Assembly (NCBI GenBank): GCA_963851045.1
Contig: CAWKNC010000002.1
Span: 186,001 to 250,000 of the forward strand
Direction of reading: 5' to 3'
Source: WHSW01 sp963851045
GTDB taxonomy: Bacteria; Actinomycetota; Thermoleophilia; Solirubrobacterales; 70-9
DNA length: 64,000 nucleotides
Positions within the stretch are counted from its first letter, which is position 1, and each line of letters starts with the position of its first letter. The notes under the pieces are model-generated. The model saw only the letters and a list, made by a program, of their open reading frames with translations. It was not told the origin of the DNA and did not search any database. Below, piece by piece: positions 50,388-59,045 of the stretch. A program made the position numbers and the translations under genes.

Positions 50388-51602
50388 TCAGCCGAGCAGG
50401 CTGTCGGCTTCGTCGGCGATGAGCCGAGCGAGCGGCAGCGCCGAGGTTGCCGCCGGCGACGGCGCGTTGCGAACGAACACGGCCGCGCCAACGCGCGAGA
50501 CCACGAAGTCGTCGACGAGGGTCCCGTCGTCGGCCACCGCCTGAGCCCGGACCCCGGCCGGCCCCGCGACGAAGTCGGCGGCGCGCAGCTCAGGCACGAG
50601 CCGCCTCGCGGCGCGGACGTACATCCGGCGGGAGACGGCGTGTGCCAATTCACGCGCCCCCGCTCGCCAGTGCCTCGCGATCAGGCGGCGGGTTCCCGGC
50701 CAGGCCAGGGTCTCGCGCAGGTCGGCGGCGCGAATTCGCGACACCCGGTAGGCGTCGCGCGCGCCGACCATCAGCGCGGTCGGGCCCAGCAACACGCTGC
50801 CGTCCGGTCCACGGGTGAGGTGGGCTCCAAGAAACGGCAGCTCCGGATCGGGAACTGGATAGATATTCGCTCGCACGAGCGAGTCGCGCTCCGGTCGCAA
50901 GCGCAGGTACGCGCCCCGGAACGGAACGATGCGCGGGCCTGCCGGTGCCCCCGCATCCGTGGCAAGACGGTCGGCCCATGCGCCGGCGCATGCAACCACC
51001 GCTTGGGCGCGGACCGTCCCGCGCTCATGACTGACGCTGACCGCCTCGCCATCGGTCCGCACAGACGTCACCTCACAGCCCGTCGTAACGGTGCCACCGC
51101 CCGCCTCGACCTCGGCGGCAAACGCGCGCGCTACCGCGGCGAAGTCAACGACGCCCGTCGCCGGTGAGTGCAGGCCCTCGATTCCGACAGCGTGCGGCTC
51201 GATCTCGCTGATCTCAGCCGCATCGAGGCGGCGCAGGCCGGGAACGCCGTTGGCGTGCCCACGGCGTTCGAGATCGTCGAGCTGGCTGAGCTCGCCCTCC
51301 GCGCTGGCAACGATCAGCTTGCCGTCACGCCGGGCCTCGATCCCCTGCTCGGCGCAGTAGTCGTAGAGCTCGGCCGCTCCCGCGACGCAGAGGCGTGCCT
51401 TCAGGGAGCCGGGCTCGTAGTAGACGCCGGCGTGGATGACGCCGCTCGAATGGCTGGTCTGATGGGCAGCGATGGCGCGCTCGCGCTCCACCACCGCGAT
51501 CCGCAGGCCCTCATGTCGGGTGCTGAGCTCGCGCGCAACGGCGAGACCGACGATGCCGGCTCCGACGACGACGACGTCACATTCACTGGGCAGCGAGGCC
51601 AT
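50388..51602 (-). CDS. lhgO: L-2-hydroxyglutarate oxidase
   Basis: A 404-residue FAD oxidoreductase of the LhgO/L2HGDH family, converting L-2-hydroxyglutarate to 2-oxoglutarate. FAD-binding DVVVVGAGIVGLAVARELS, the family fingerprint HQTSHSSGVIHAGVYYEPGSLKA, VVACAGAWADRLA and the C-terminal FVRNAPSPAATSALPLARLI. ATG 51602, preceded by an in-frame GTG. It is divergent from the DNA ligase gene, 27 bases apart, so the promoters overlap. Confidence 0.93.
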   Translation of the reverse strand: MASLPSECDVVVVGAGIVGLAVARELSTRHEGLRIAVVERERAIAAHQTSHSSGVIHAGVYYEPGSLKARLCVAGAAELYDYCAEQGIEARRDGKLIVASAEGELSQLDDLERRGHANGVPGLRRLDAAEISEIEPHAVGIEGLHSPATGVVDFAAVARAFAAEVEAGGGTVTTGCEVTSVRTDGEAVSVSHERGTVRAQAVVACAGAWADRLATDAGAPAGPRIVPFRGAYLRLRPERDSLVRANIYPVPDPELPFLGAHLTRGPDGSVLLGPTALMVGARDAYRVSRIRAADLRETLAWPGTRRLIARHWRAGARELAHAVSRRMYVRAARRLVPELRAADFVAGPAGVRAQAVADDGTLVDDFVVSRVGAAVFVRNAPSPAATSALPLARLIADEADSLLG

Positions 51603-51629
51603 CACGACGGTGCGAGACTACGCAGCCGC

Positions 51630-52589
51630 GTGTCGCTTCCACTCAAACCCCCGATCGAGCCGCAGCTCGCGCTTTCGCGCAAGCAGATCCCCGACGATGC
51701 GGAGTGGGTCTATGAGCCGAAGTACGACGGCTTTCGGTCGATCGCGTTTGTCGACGGCGACGAGCTCTTTTTGCAGTCGCGAAGCGGCCGCCCACTCGCG
51801 CGGTACTTCCCCGAGCTCGACTTCCCGAAGGGCCGCTATGTGATCGACGGCGAACTGCTGATTCTCGGCGATGACGGCCGCGAGATCTTCGACGCTTTGC
51901 AGAACCGCCTCCATCCGGCCGAATCGCGGGTGAAGATGCTGTCGGAGACGACCCCCGCGATCTTTCGTGCGTTCGACCTGCTCGCGGTGGGCGACCACGA
52001 CGCGCTGAACGATCCCTTCACCGCGCGGCGCGCGGCGCTCGCAAAGCTCGTCGAGAGCTTCGCCGATCCCGGGACCGTCGAGCTGACCCCGCTGGTCGAA
52101 ACCGCCGCCGAGGCGGAGGGATGGCTGCAAACCGGCGAGGGAGTGATCGCAAAGAAGGCCGACTCCCCCTATCTGCGAGGGGAGCGCAAGGCGATGGTCA
52201 AGATCAAGCGCCTGCGCACGATCGACGCTGTCGTCGCCGGGTGGCGGCCAGGCAAGGAGGAGAACACCGTCGGTTCGCTGATGCTCGGCCTCTACGACCC
52301 CCAGGGCAAGCTCCACGTCGTCGGGCACACCTCAGGGCTGAAGGCAAAGCAAAAACGTGAACTCGTTGGGACGCTCGCGCCGTATGAGACCGGCGAACGC
52401 GGTTCGGCCGATCCGAGCCGGTGGTCGGCCGATCGCGATCTCCAATGGGTCGCCCTGCGCCCCGAGCTGGTGATCGAGGTGAGCTTCGATCACACGAGCG
52501 CCGGACGCATCCGCCACGGGGCGAAGATCCTGCGCTGGCGCGAGGACAAGCCGCCCGAGGAGTGCCTGCTCGAGCAGTTGGACCAGTAG
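51630..52589 (+). CDS. ATP-dependent DNA ligase (LigC/LigD-ligase type)
   Basis: A 319-residue ligase with adenylation and OB domains. Motif I EPKYDGFRSIAF (adenylated Lys), motif III region FRAFDLLAV, motif IV GEGVIAKKADSPY, motif V KIKRLRTIDAVVAG; OB domain ends LRWREDKPPEECLLEQL. GTG 51630 is chosen because it starts the conserved LPLKPPIEPQLALS. A LigD-type polymerase domain is encoded 0.5 kb downstream on the other strand, so the two probably act in end-joining repair. No Ku gene is in the window. Confidence 0.93.
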   Translation: MSLPLKPPIEPQLALSRKQIPDDAEWVYEPKYDGFRSIAFVDGDELFLQSRSGRPLARYFPELDFPKGRYVIDGELLILGDDGREIFDALQNRLHPAESRVKMLSETTPAIFRAFDLLAVGDHDALNDPFTARRAALAKLVESFADPGTVELTPLVETAAEAEGWLQTGEGVIAKKADSPYLRGERKAMVKIKRLRTIDAVVAGWRPGKEENTVGSLMLGLYDPQGKLHVVGHTSGLKAKQKRELVGTLAPYETGERGSADPSRWSADRDLQWVALRPELVIEVSFDHTSAGRIRHGAKILRWREDKPPEECLLEQLDQ

Positions 52590-52598
52590 CCGCAGGCG

Positions 52599-53093
52599 CT
52601 AGGCCAGGCGCCGGTACATCACATGGAGCCCGACGTGCCGGCCATCGGGAAGCCGGAACGCGCGCGGGACGGTGCCGACGATGTCGAAGCCGAGCTTTCG
52701 CCACAGGGCCACCGCGGCGAGGTTCGACTCGACGACCGCGTTGAACTGCATCGCCATGAACCCACGTTCGGTGGCCCAGGCGATCACCTGCTCGCCGAGG
52801 GCGCGGCCGATCCCTCTCCCTGCGTGGTCGGGATCGACCATGAAGCTGGCGCCGACGACGTGTGAGCCCGGACCGGGCCGGTTCGCATAAGCGTTGGCGC
52901 TGCCCACGACTCGGCCATCGTCAACCGCGACGAGGGTGACTCCGGGCGGGTCGACCATCCACAGCTCGCGCGCCTCGTCGTCGCTCATCGCCGGGTCGTA
53001 GGCGTAGCTCTCGCCACCGTTCACGATCTCGCGAAAGAACGGGCGAATCGCTTCCCAGTCCTCGATCGTCGCCTCGCGAATCTCGATTGCCAT
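52599..53093 (-). CDS. GNAT N-acetyltransferase
   Basis: A 164-residue acetyltransferase: MAIEIREATIEDWEAIRPFFREIV, then VVGASFMVDPDHAGRGIGRALGEQVI with the acetyl-CoA loop (GRGIG) and FNAVVESNLAAVALWRKLGFDIVGTVP. Resembles the phosphinothricin/RimI-like small GNATs. ATG overlaps the polymerase stop (ATGA), so it is translated with the repair gene. Substrate unknown. Confidence 0.92.
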   Translation of the reverse strand: MAIEIREATIEDWEAIRPFFREIVNGGESYAYDPAMSDDEARELWMVDPPGVTLVAVDDGRVVGSANAYANRPGPGSHVVGASFMVDPDHAGRGIGRALGEQVIAWATERGFMAMQFNAVVESNLAAVALWRKLGFDIVGTVPRAFRLPDGRHVGLHVMYRRLA

Positions 53094-54097
53094 CAAGCCT
53101 TCTTCTTTGCCTTGCTGGGCTGAACGCGCTTGGGCTCGCCCTTTTGTTTGCGAAAGTGCGGCGGCCAGGGAGCGTCGCCGAGGCCCTCAGCCTCATCGCG
53201 GGCGGCGAGCTCGTGCAGCGAATCGAGCGAGTGGGCGACGTCGTCGATCCCCGCGGACGGGTCACCGCGCTCCTTCAGGCGAGCCGGGACCGTGTCGAGG
53301 CGCAGTTCGGCGGGCTCGACGTCGGCGACCTCGTCCCACTCGATCGGCGTCGAGACCCTGGCGTCGGTAACCGGCCGCACCGACCAGGCGCTGGCAACGG
53401 TGCGGTCGCGGGCGTTTTGGTTGTAGTCGACGAAGACCCCGTGGCGCTCCTCCTTCCACCACTTCGAGGTCGCCAGCTTCGAACGGCGCTCGACCTCGCG
53501 TGCGAGCGCGAGCGCGGCCCGTCGCACCTCGGTGAAGTCCCACTTCGGTTCGATCCGGACGTTGATGTGGATCCCGCGCGATCCGGAGGTCTTCGGATAG
53601 CCGCGCAGACCGTGATCCTCAAGCACCTCGCGAACGCACAGCGCGACCTGGCGAACCTCGTCGAAGTTCGATTCCGGGGTTGGGTCGAGATCGACCCTGA
53701 GCTCATCTGGGTGATCGAGGTCCGCGCGCCGCGCCGGCCACGGGTTGAAGTCGATCACGCCGAGGTTGACGGCCCAGACGAGGTGGGCGGCGTCGTTGGC
53801 GCAAAGCTCGGTGGCGCTGCGACCGCTGGGAAACTTGACGGTGGCGGTCTCGATCCAATCGGGTGCGGTGTTGGGGACGCGCTTTTGGAAAAAGAAGTCA
53901 CCCTCGGCGCCGTCGACGAAGCGCTTCATCGTCGTCGGCCGCTCGCGTAGGTGCAGGCAGGCCGCGTCCGCCACGGCGACGTAGTACTCGGCGAGGTCGC
54001 GCTTTGTAAAGCCGGGTTCTCCGAAGAAGACCTTGCTCGGGCTCGACAGGCGCACCTCGCGCCCGGCCGCCTCGATCGTGATTGCCTCCTTCGCCAT
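53093..54097 (-). CDS. LigD-type NHEJ primase-polymerase (PolDom)
   Basis: A 334-residue stand-alone archaeo-eukaryotic primase-type polymerase of the LigD family. Conserved blocks: SNPSK-like SSPSKVFFGEPGFTKRDLAEYY, FFFQKRVPN, the metal motif LRVDLDPTPE (DxD), KTSGSRGIHI and the C-terminal VFVDYNQNARDRTVASAWSVR. It fills gaps or adds ribonucleotides at broken ends. The last 20 residues are Lys-rich. In multidomain LigD this is fused to ligase and phosphoesterase; here it is separate from the ligase gene on the other strand. Confidence 0.94.
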   Translation of the reverse strand: MAKEAITIEAAGREVRLSSPSKVFFGEPGFTKRDLAEYYVAVADAACLHLRERPTTMKRFVDGAEGDFFFQKRVPNTAPDWIETATVKFPSGRSATELCANDAAHLVWAVNLGVIDFNPWPARRADLDHPDELRVDLDPTPESNFDEVRQVALCVREVLEDHGLRGYPKTSGSRGIHINVRIEPKWDFTEVRRAALALAREVERRSKLATSKWWKEERHGVFVDYNQNARDRTVASAWSVRPVTDARVSTPIEWDEVADVEPAELRLDTVPARLKERGDPSAGIDDVAHSLDSLHELAARDEAEGLGDAPWPPHFRKQKGEPKRVQPSKAKKKA

Positions 54098-54126
54098 CCT
54101 CGCGCCTTATATACCGTCCATCGGCA

Positions 54127-54981
54127 GTGGCGCCCGCGACCCTCACCTACGAGCGCGACGGTCGCGTCGCGCGGATCACGCTCAACCGACCCGAGCGCGG
54201 CAACGCGATCACCCTGGAGATGCCGAGTGAGCTCGCCGACTGCGTCGAGCGGGCCAATCTCGATCCCGAGGTGCACACGATCGCGCTGGCAGGCAACGGC
54301 AGCGGCTTCTGCGGCGGCTACGACCTCTCCGCCTACGCCAACACAGAGATCCCCAACCACAACCCGGACGAGGTCTGGGATCCCGTTCTCGACTATCAAA
54401 TGATGTCGCGCAACGTTCGCGGTTTCATGAGCCTGTTCTGGTCGGACAAGCCCGTGATCACCAAGCTGCACGGGTTCTGTGTGGCCGGCGGAACGGACAT
54501 GGCCCTGTGCTCGGACCTCCTGGTCGTCTCCGAGGACGTGAAGATCGGCTACCCACCCGCGCGAGTGTGGGGCGTGCCCACCACGGCCCTGTGGACGCAC
54601 AAGCTCGGGCCCACGCGAGCGAAGCGCCTGCTGCTTACCGGCGACTCGCTGTCCGGGCGGCAGGCGGTCGAGTGGGGTCTCGCGACCGAATCGGCGCCGG
54701 CGGGCGAGCTGGACCAGGTTTTCGAGGATCTGGTCGAGCGCGTGGCCAGGCTGCCGATAAGCCAACTGGTGATGCACAAGCTGCAGGTCAACCAGACCGC
54801 TATCGCGCAAGGACTGATGTCAGCTCAGACCATGTCCACGTTCTTCGACGGCATCGCCCGGCACACGCCCGAGGGCTATGACTTCGCCCGGCGGGCGATG
54901 GAAGTCGGATTCAAGGAGGCGGTTCGGGAGCGCGACGAGCCCTTTGGCGATTTCGGCCTGCCGGGCCGGGAGTCCGAGTGA
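54127..54981 (+). CDS. Enoyl-CoA hydratase/isomerase (crotonase)
   Basis: A 284-residue crotonase. ITLNRPERGNAIT, oxyanion segment LAGNGSGFCGGYDLSAY, LHGFCVAGGTDMALCSDLLV, and KLGPTRAKRLLLTGDSLSG. Residues equivalent to the two catalytic glutamates of rat hydratase are not obvious (the GGTDMAL position is Thr/Asp), so isomerase or hydrolase activity is possible. GTG 54127 is the best start; the end overlaps the ATP-grasp start as GTGA. Confidence 0.91.
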   Translation: MAPATLTYERDGRVARITLNRPERGNAITLEMPSELADCVERANLDPEVHTIALAGNGSGFCGGYDLSAYANTEIPNHNPDEVWDPVLDYQMMSRNVRGFMSLFWSDKPVITKLHGFCVAGGTDMALCSDLLVVSEDVKIGYPPARVWGVPTTALWTHKLGPTRAKRLLLTGDSLSGRQAVEWGLATESAPAGELDQVFEDLVERVARLPISQLVMHKLQVNQTAIAQGLMSAQTMSTFFDGIARHTPEGYDFARRAMEVGFKEAVRERDEPFGDFGLPGRESE

Positions 54982-56180
54982 AGGTCCTCATCACCAGCTC
55001 GCGGATGCCGTTCGCGCTTGGCATGGTGCGCCAGCTCGCTGCCGCCGGCCACGATGTCTACGCCGCCGACGACTACGGCCAGGCCCTGGGCAACCACTCG
55101 AAGTACCTCAGCGGCCGTTTCGTCTACCCGTCGCCACGCGATGAGACCGAGGCGTTCATCGACGAGATCGAGAGGATCCTCACCGAGCAGTCGATCGACG
55201 TTCTCATCCCCGCCTTCGAGGAGGCGTTCTACCTCTCGGCGCAGCTCGAGCGCCTTCAACGGGCCGCAACCATCTTTGTCGCTCCCTTTCAGGCGCTCGC
55301 GCGCCTGCACGACAAATCCGCATTTCAAAAGCTCGTCGCCGACCTCGGGCTGCCGGTGCCCGAGACGGTGGTCGCCACCTCAGACGCGGAGCTGGCGAGC
55401 GCGATCGAGAGGTTCCCGAGGTACTTTGGGCGCGCCGTCTTCTCACGCGGCGGGGTCGATCTGCTCACCAACACCGGGCCGCTTGCCGGTGCGCTCTCAC
55501 CCGCCGACGTGCACCCGACACCCACCGAGCCGTGGGTGATGCAGCCGTTCGTGGAGGGCGAGACCGTCTGCACATACTCGACCGTCCACTCGGGCAGGGT
55601 GACCTCGCACCTCATGTACCGAATCCCGCGCCAGTGGCATCACTCCACGGGGATCCAGTTCGAATCGATCGACGCGACGGAGTCGCTGCGGCTGATCGAG
55701 CCGATCGCCGCCGAGCTCAACTACACCGGTCAGATGTCTTTCGACTTCCTCGTTACGGACGACGGGCTCAGCTTCGTCGAATGCAACCCGCGCGCGACAG
55801 ACGGCGCGCTGCTTCTCTCGGCCGACCAGATCGCGACCGGCCTCCTGAACCCGGCGGCCGAGGCGTTCGTGCTTCCCCCCGGGGAGGAGAAGCAGCTCGA
55901 TCTTCTACTCGTGGGCGACGGATTCTCAGACCATATGAAGCGTCTTCCGCAGACGATCAAGGACCTCGCGCGTGTTAAGGACGCCGGCGACGGGTGGCAC
56001 GATCCGTTGCCGACCCTCTACTCGGCCTTTGCGGTCACCCACTTCGCCGGCGTGAGCCTGCGCGAGCACGTGAAGCTCCAGGTCGCGATGGGCGGCGACA
56101 TGAGCTGGGACGGCCAGGCGATCAGCGGGATGTCTGACGCCGACGCACAGCTGCTTGCCTCTTTGACATCAGCCACGTAG
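54978..56180 (+). CDS. ATP-grasp protein
   Basis: A 400-residue ATP-grasp enzyme forming an acyl-phosphate intermediate to ligate a carboxylate with an amine or thiol. N-terminal KVLITSSRMPFALGMVRQLAAAGHDVYAAD is a preATP-grasp fold; then KSAFQKLVADLGLPVPETV, PWVMQPFVEGETVCTYSTV, and the metal-binding FVECNPRATDGALLL. No peptide synthetase or transporter neighbour. Its coupling to a crotonase is unusual. The 3' end overlaps the convergent VanZ gene by 59 bases. Confidence 0.88.
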   Translation: MKVLITSSRMPFALGMVRQLAAAGHDVYAADDYGQALGNHSKYLSGRFVYPSPRDETEAFIDEIERILTEQSIDVLIPAFEEAFYLSAQLERLQRAATIFVAPFQALARLHDKSAFQKLVADLGLPVPETVVATSDAELASAIERFPRYFGRAVFSRGGVDLLTNTGPLAGALSPADVHPTPTEPWVMQPFVEGETVCTYSTVHSGRVTSHLMYRIPRQWHHSTGIQFESIDATESLRLIEPIAAELNYTGQMSFDFLVTDDGLSFVECNPRATDGALLLSADQIATGLLNPAAEAFVLPPGEEKQLDLLLVGDGFSDHMKRLPQTIKDLARVKDAGDGWHDPLPTLYSAFAVTHFAGVSLREHVKLQVAMGGDMSWDGQAISGMSDADAQLLASLTSAT

Positions 56181-56499
56181 CGGCCGCGATACCCGCGGTG
56201 TCGACGAGGACGTCGACGGGATCCGAGTCACGTCCGGGGACGAAGCTCTGGTGGAACTCGTCGCTGACCGCGTAGGCGAAGGCGAGCGCCGCGCCCACCG
56301 CCAGCGCCCTTGCGCCTAGCGCAGGCAAAAGCGCCCAGATCCACAGACCGCCGAGGAGGAAGTACTCGCTGAAGTGCGCGATCACGCGGGTGAACGCGGG
56401 CAGCTCGGGGCCGACGGACTGCTGGCCGGAGAAGTAGAAGATCGCCGCCATCAGCGTGAGCGGCGCCAGCGCTCGTACCGCGGTGCGTGAGGCGGACAC
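56122..56499 (-). CDS. VanZ-like membrane protein
   Basis: A 125-residue VanZ-family protein. Four hydrophobic segments; signature AHFSEYFLLGGLWIWALLP and AYAVSDEFHQSFVPGRDSDPVDVLVDTAGIAAA, including the conserved DE-HQ-F-P-R and D-D motifs. GTG at 56499 overlaps the stop of the upstream oxidoreductase (TAGTG). In Enterococcus VanZ gives low teicoplanin resistance, but most VanZ-like proteins have unknown roles. Confidence 0.9.
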   Translation of the reverse strand: MSASRTAVRALAPLTLMAAIFYFSGQQSVGPELPAFTRVIAHFSEYFLLGGLWIWALLPALGARALAVGAALAFAYAVSDEFHQSFVPGRDSDPVDVLVDTAGIAAATWLMSKRQAAVRRRQTSR

Positions 56500-57509
56500 T
56501 AAGAGCGCAGCTCGTCGAAAAGCGCCCGCCAGCGGGCGTCATCGTGATCTGATGGAAGCTGCAGCGTGATCCGCGTGGCGATATCGCCGTAGCGGCGCTT
56601 GATCTCTGCGACCGCTTCCTCCGGCGTGCCGACCACCGCGAACGTATCGACCAGTTCGTCATCGATCAGCTCGGACATGCGGTCCCACTCGCCACGCTTG
56701 GTCATCGCCTTCAGCTCGTCCTGCAGGTCGCCCCACCCGTGGAGGTCGAGCACCGGGCGGTACGCAGGGGTCGATCCGTAGAAGGCGATCTGCTGCTTGA
56801 TCGCCGCGATCCCCTCGGCGCGCTCCGACTCGGTGTCCGCGGCCACGACGAATGCCGGTGCGGTGATCTCGAAGCCCTCGCGGGTGCGCCCGGCCTTCTC
56901 AAAACCGCGCTCGAGCGCGGGCAGGGTCGCCTCGCGCAGGTAGCGCTCGGTTGAGAAGGCGTGGACGAGGACGCCGTCGGCGACCTCGCCGGCGGTCTCG
57001 GTCATCAGCGGACCGACCGCCGCGAGCATGATCTTCGGGTTGCCGTGCGGGTTCGGCCCCGGGTTGAAGAAGGGCGCCATCAGCGTGTGGGAGTAGAACT
57101 CGCCCTCGAACTCCAGCGGCGCATCGGTCGCCCAGGTGTCCCAGATCGCACGGATGGCGAGGATGAACTCGCGCATCCGCGCGGCCGGCTTCGACCACGG
57201 CATTGAGTAGCGGCGGGTGATGTGGGGCTTGATCTGCGATCCGAGCCCGAGCGTGAAGCGCCCACCGGAGAGCGCGTGGACGTCGTTGGCCTGCATAGCA
57301 ACGGTCATCGGGTTGCGCGCGAACGCGACAACGATCGACGTGCCGATCCCGATGCGATCGGTCCGCTCGGCCGCGATCGCACAGGCCAAGAACGGGTCGA
57401 TCTGGGTCTCGAACGCCCACCAGCCGTCATAGCCGGCGGCCTGCGCCTCGATTGCCGCAGCCCCGGCCGCATCCACGGTCGGCTGATAGGTGCCCGCGTC
57501 GACCTTCAT
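56499..57509 (-). CDS. LLM-class F420-dependent oxidoreductase
   Basis: A 336-residue luciferase-like (beta/alpha)8 oxidoreductase. TFETQIDP-type ETQIDPFLACAIAAERTDRIGIGTSIVVAFARNPM, the cofactor loop LGLGSQIKPHITRRYSMPWSKPAARMREFI, and GEFYSHTLMAPFFNPGPNPHGNPKIMLAAVGP. This resembles the actinobacterial F420 branch rather than FMN luciferases. Substrate unknown. The 108-bp gap upstream contains a large inverted repeat. Confidence 0.92.
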   Translation of the reverse strand: MKVDAGTYQPTVDAAGAAAIEAQAAGYDGWWAFETQIDPFLACAIAAERTDRIGIGTSIVVAFARNPMTVAMQANDVHALSGGRFTLGLGSQIKPHITRRYSMPWSKPAARMREFILAIRAIWDTWATDAPLEFEGEFYSHTLMAPFFNPGPNPHGNPKIMLAAVGPLMTETAGEVADGVLVHAFSTERYLREATLPALERGFEKAGRTREGFEITAPAFVVAADTESERAEGIAAIKQQIAFYGSTPAYRPVLDLHGWGDLQDELKAMTKRGEWDRMSELIDDELVDTFAVVGTPEEAVAEIKRRYGDIATRITLQLPSDHDDARWRALFDELRS

Positions 57510-57553
57510 TCAGCCGCGAACCCTATGCGGCGCGGCAACGGCGCGAGTCGTCC

Positions 57554-57602
57554 GTCGAGTGTCGGGTTAACCACGCCTAGGGTGGTCAAGGCGACACTCG
57601 AC
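57554..57602. repeat. Long perfect inverted repeat between two minus-strand genes
   Basis: GTCGAGTGTCG (57554-57564) pairs with CGACACTCGAC (57592-57602) over 11 bases, and inside ACCAC pairs with GTGGT around CCTAGG. It lies after the pyruvate kinase stop and before the LLM gene start. It may be a terminator (no T-run) or an operator for the LLM gene. Confidence 0.75.
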
Positions 57603-57617
57603 CGGGGATGGGCGTAC

Positions 57618-59045
57618 TCAGGGAACGCGGTGGACCTCGAACAGGTTGGTGCCGAGATCCTGCTGGGGGAGGCCGGCGGTGATTGCGATGAGCTCGCCGG
57701 ACTTGGCGACGCCGGTCTCGCGCGCGAGCCTCGCGCAGTCGTCGAGCAGCGCGGTCAGCCCGGTCCACTCGGGCTGGATCTCGCACTGGATCCCGAACAG
57801 GAGGTTGAGACGACGCACCGTCTCGATCCGGGGCGAGATCGCGAGCACCGGGGTACGGGGCCGGTGGGAGGAGACGAGGCGGGCGGTGCGCCCGCTGCGC
57901 GTGGGCACGACGATCGCCGAGAGGTGCAGGTTGTAGGTCGAGCCGACGGCGGCGCGAGCAACCGAGCTGGCGACATCGGCAGGGTCGTCGTCGACGCGAT
58001 TGAACACCCAGCGGTCATATGGAAGGCCTGGCTCGGCCTCGCGGGCAACCCGATCCATCACCCGGACGGCCTCGGCGGGGTACTGGCCGACAGCTGTCTC
58101 CTCGGAGAGCATGACCGCGTCGGTGCCCTGATAGATGGCGCTGGCGACGTCTGAGACCTCCGCGCGCGTCGGGCGCGGGGAGGCGACCATCGAGGCGAGC
58201 ATCTGGGTCGCCGTGATCGAGGCGCGGGAGTATTTGCCGGCGAGAGCCAGCAGCTTGCGCTGGACCGTCGGCACCTGCTCGATCGGCAGCTCGATCCCGA
58301 GGTCGCCGCGGGCGATCATCACCCCGGCGGTCACCGCCTTGACGATCTCCTCCGCGTTCTCGGCTGCCTGCGGCTTCTCGATCTTCGCGATCACCGGGAT
58401 GTCGGAGCCGCCGGTGCGGATCCGGCGCTTGACCGGTTCGAGATCCTCCGCGCGGCGGACGAACGAGACCGCGATCAGGTCGACGCCGTGTGCCACCGCG
58501 AAGTCGACCCACGCGAGGTCCTCGCGGCCGGCCGCGGGCAGCGCCACCTCCGCGCCCGGCAGGTTGAGTCCCTGATGAGATGAGACGCGACCGCCGACCT
58601 CGACCTGGCAGCGCACTTCGGTCTCGGTCGTGTCGAGGACCCGCAGTCGGATGCGGCCGTCCGCGAGGTAGACGAGCCCGTCAGGGGCGACGGCGCCGGG
58701 TAGGCCCTGGTAGGAGATGGGCAGGCGGTCCTCCGTGCCGAGCTCCTCCTCATCAGTGGAGAGGACCACCTCGCTGTCGGGCCGCAGGCCGACGATCCCG
58801 TCGGTCACATCACCGATCCGCAGTTTCGGCCCCGGCAGGTCGCCGAGGATGCCCACCTGCTTGCCGGTGAGCTCGGCCGCCTCGCGAGCGCGGCTGATGT
58901 TCTCCTCGTGATCCTCGGATGTGCCGTGCGAGAAGTTGAGCCGAAAGACATCGGCGCCGGCCTGGATCAGCTCCGCCATACCCTCGACCGTCCTGGTCGC
59001 TGGGCCGATAGTCGCGACGATCTTTGTGCGCCGGTGCGTGCTCAT
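57618..59045 (-). CDS. pyk: Pyruvate kinase
   Basis: A 475-residue enzyme making pyruvate and ATP from phosphoenolpyruvate and ADP. RTKIVATIGPAT, NFSHGTSEDHEENI, GPKLRIG, DIPVIAKIEKPQAAENAEEIV with the catalytic Lys, MIARGDLGIELP and SITATQMLASM. Full length with the C-terminal effector domain. ATG 59045 overlaps the stop of the P-type ATPase (ATGA), so it follows that gene in one operon. Confidence 0.97.
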   Translation of the reverse strand: MSTHRRTKIVATIGPATRTVEGMAELIQAGADVFRLNFSHGTSEDHEENISRAREAAELTGKQVGILGDLPGPKLRIGDVTDGIVGLRPDSEVVLSTDEEELGTEDRLPISYQGLPGAVAPDGLVYLADGRIRLRVLDTTETEVRCQVEVGGRVSSHQGLNLPGAEVALPAAGREDLAWVDFAVAHGVDLIAVSFVRRAEDLEPVKRRIRTGGSDIPVIAKIEKPQAAENAEEIVKAVTAGVMIARGDLGIELPIEQVPTVQRKLLALAGKYSRASITATQMLASMVASPRPTRAEVSDVASAIYQGTDAVMLSEETAVGQYPAEAVRVMDRVAREAEPGLPYDRWVFNRVDDDPADVASSVARAAVGSTYNLHLSAIVVPTRSGRTARLVSSHRPRTPVLAISPRIETVRRLNLLFGIQCEIQPEWTGLTALLDDCARLARETGVAKSGELIAITAGLPQQDLGTNLFEVHRVP

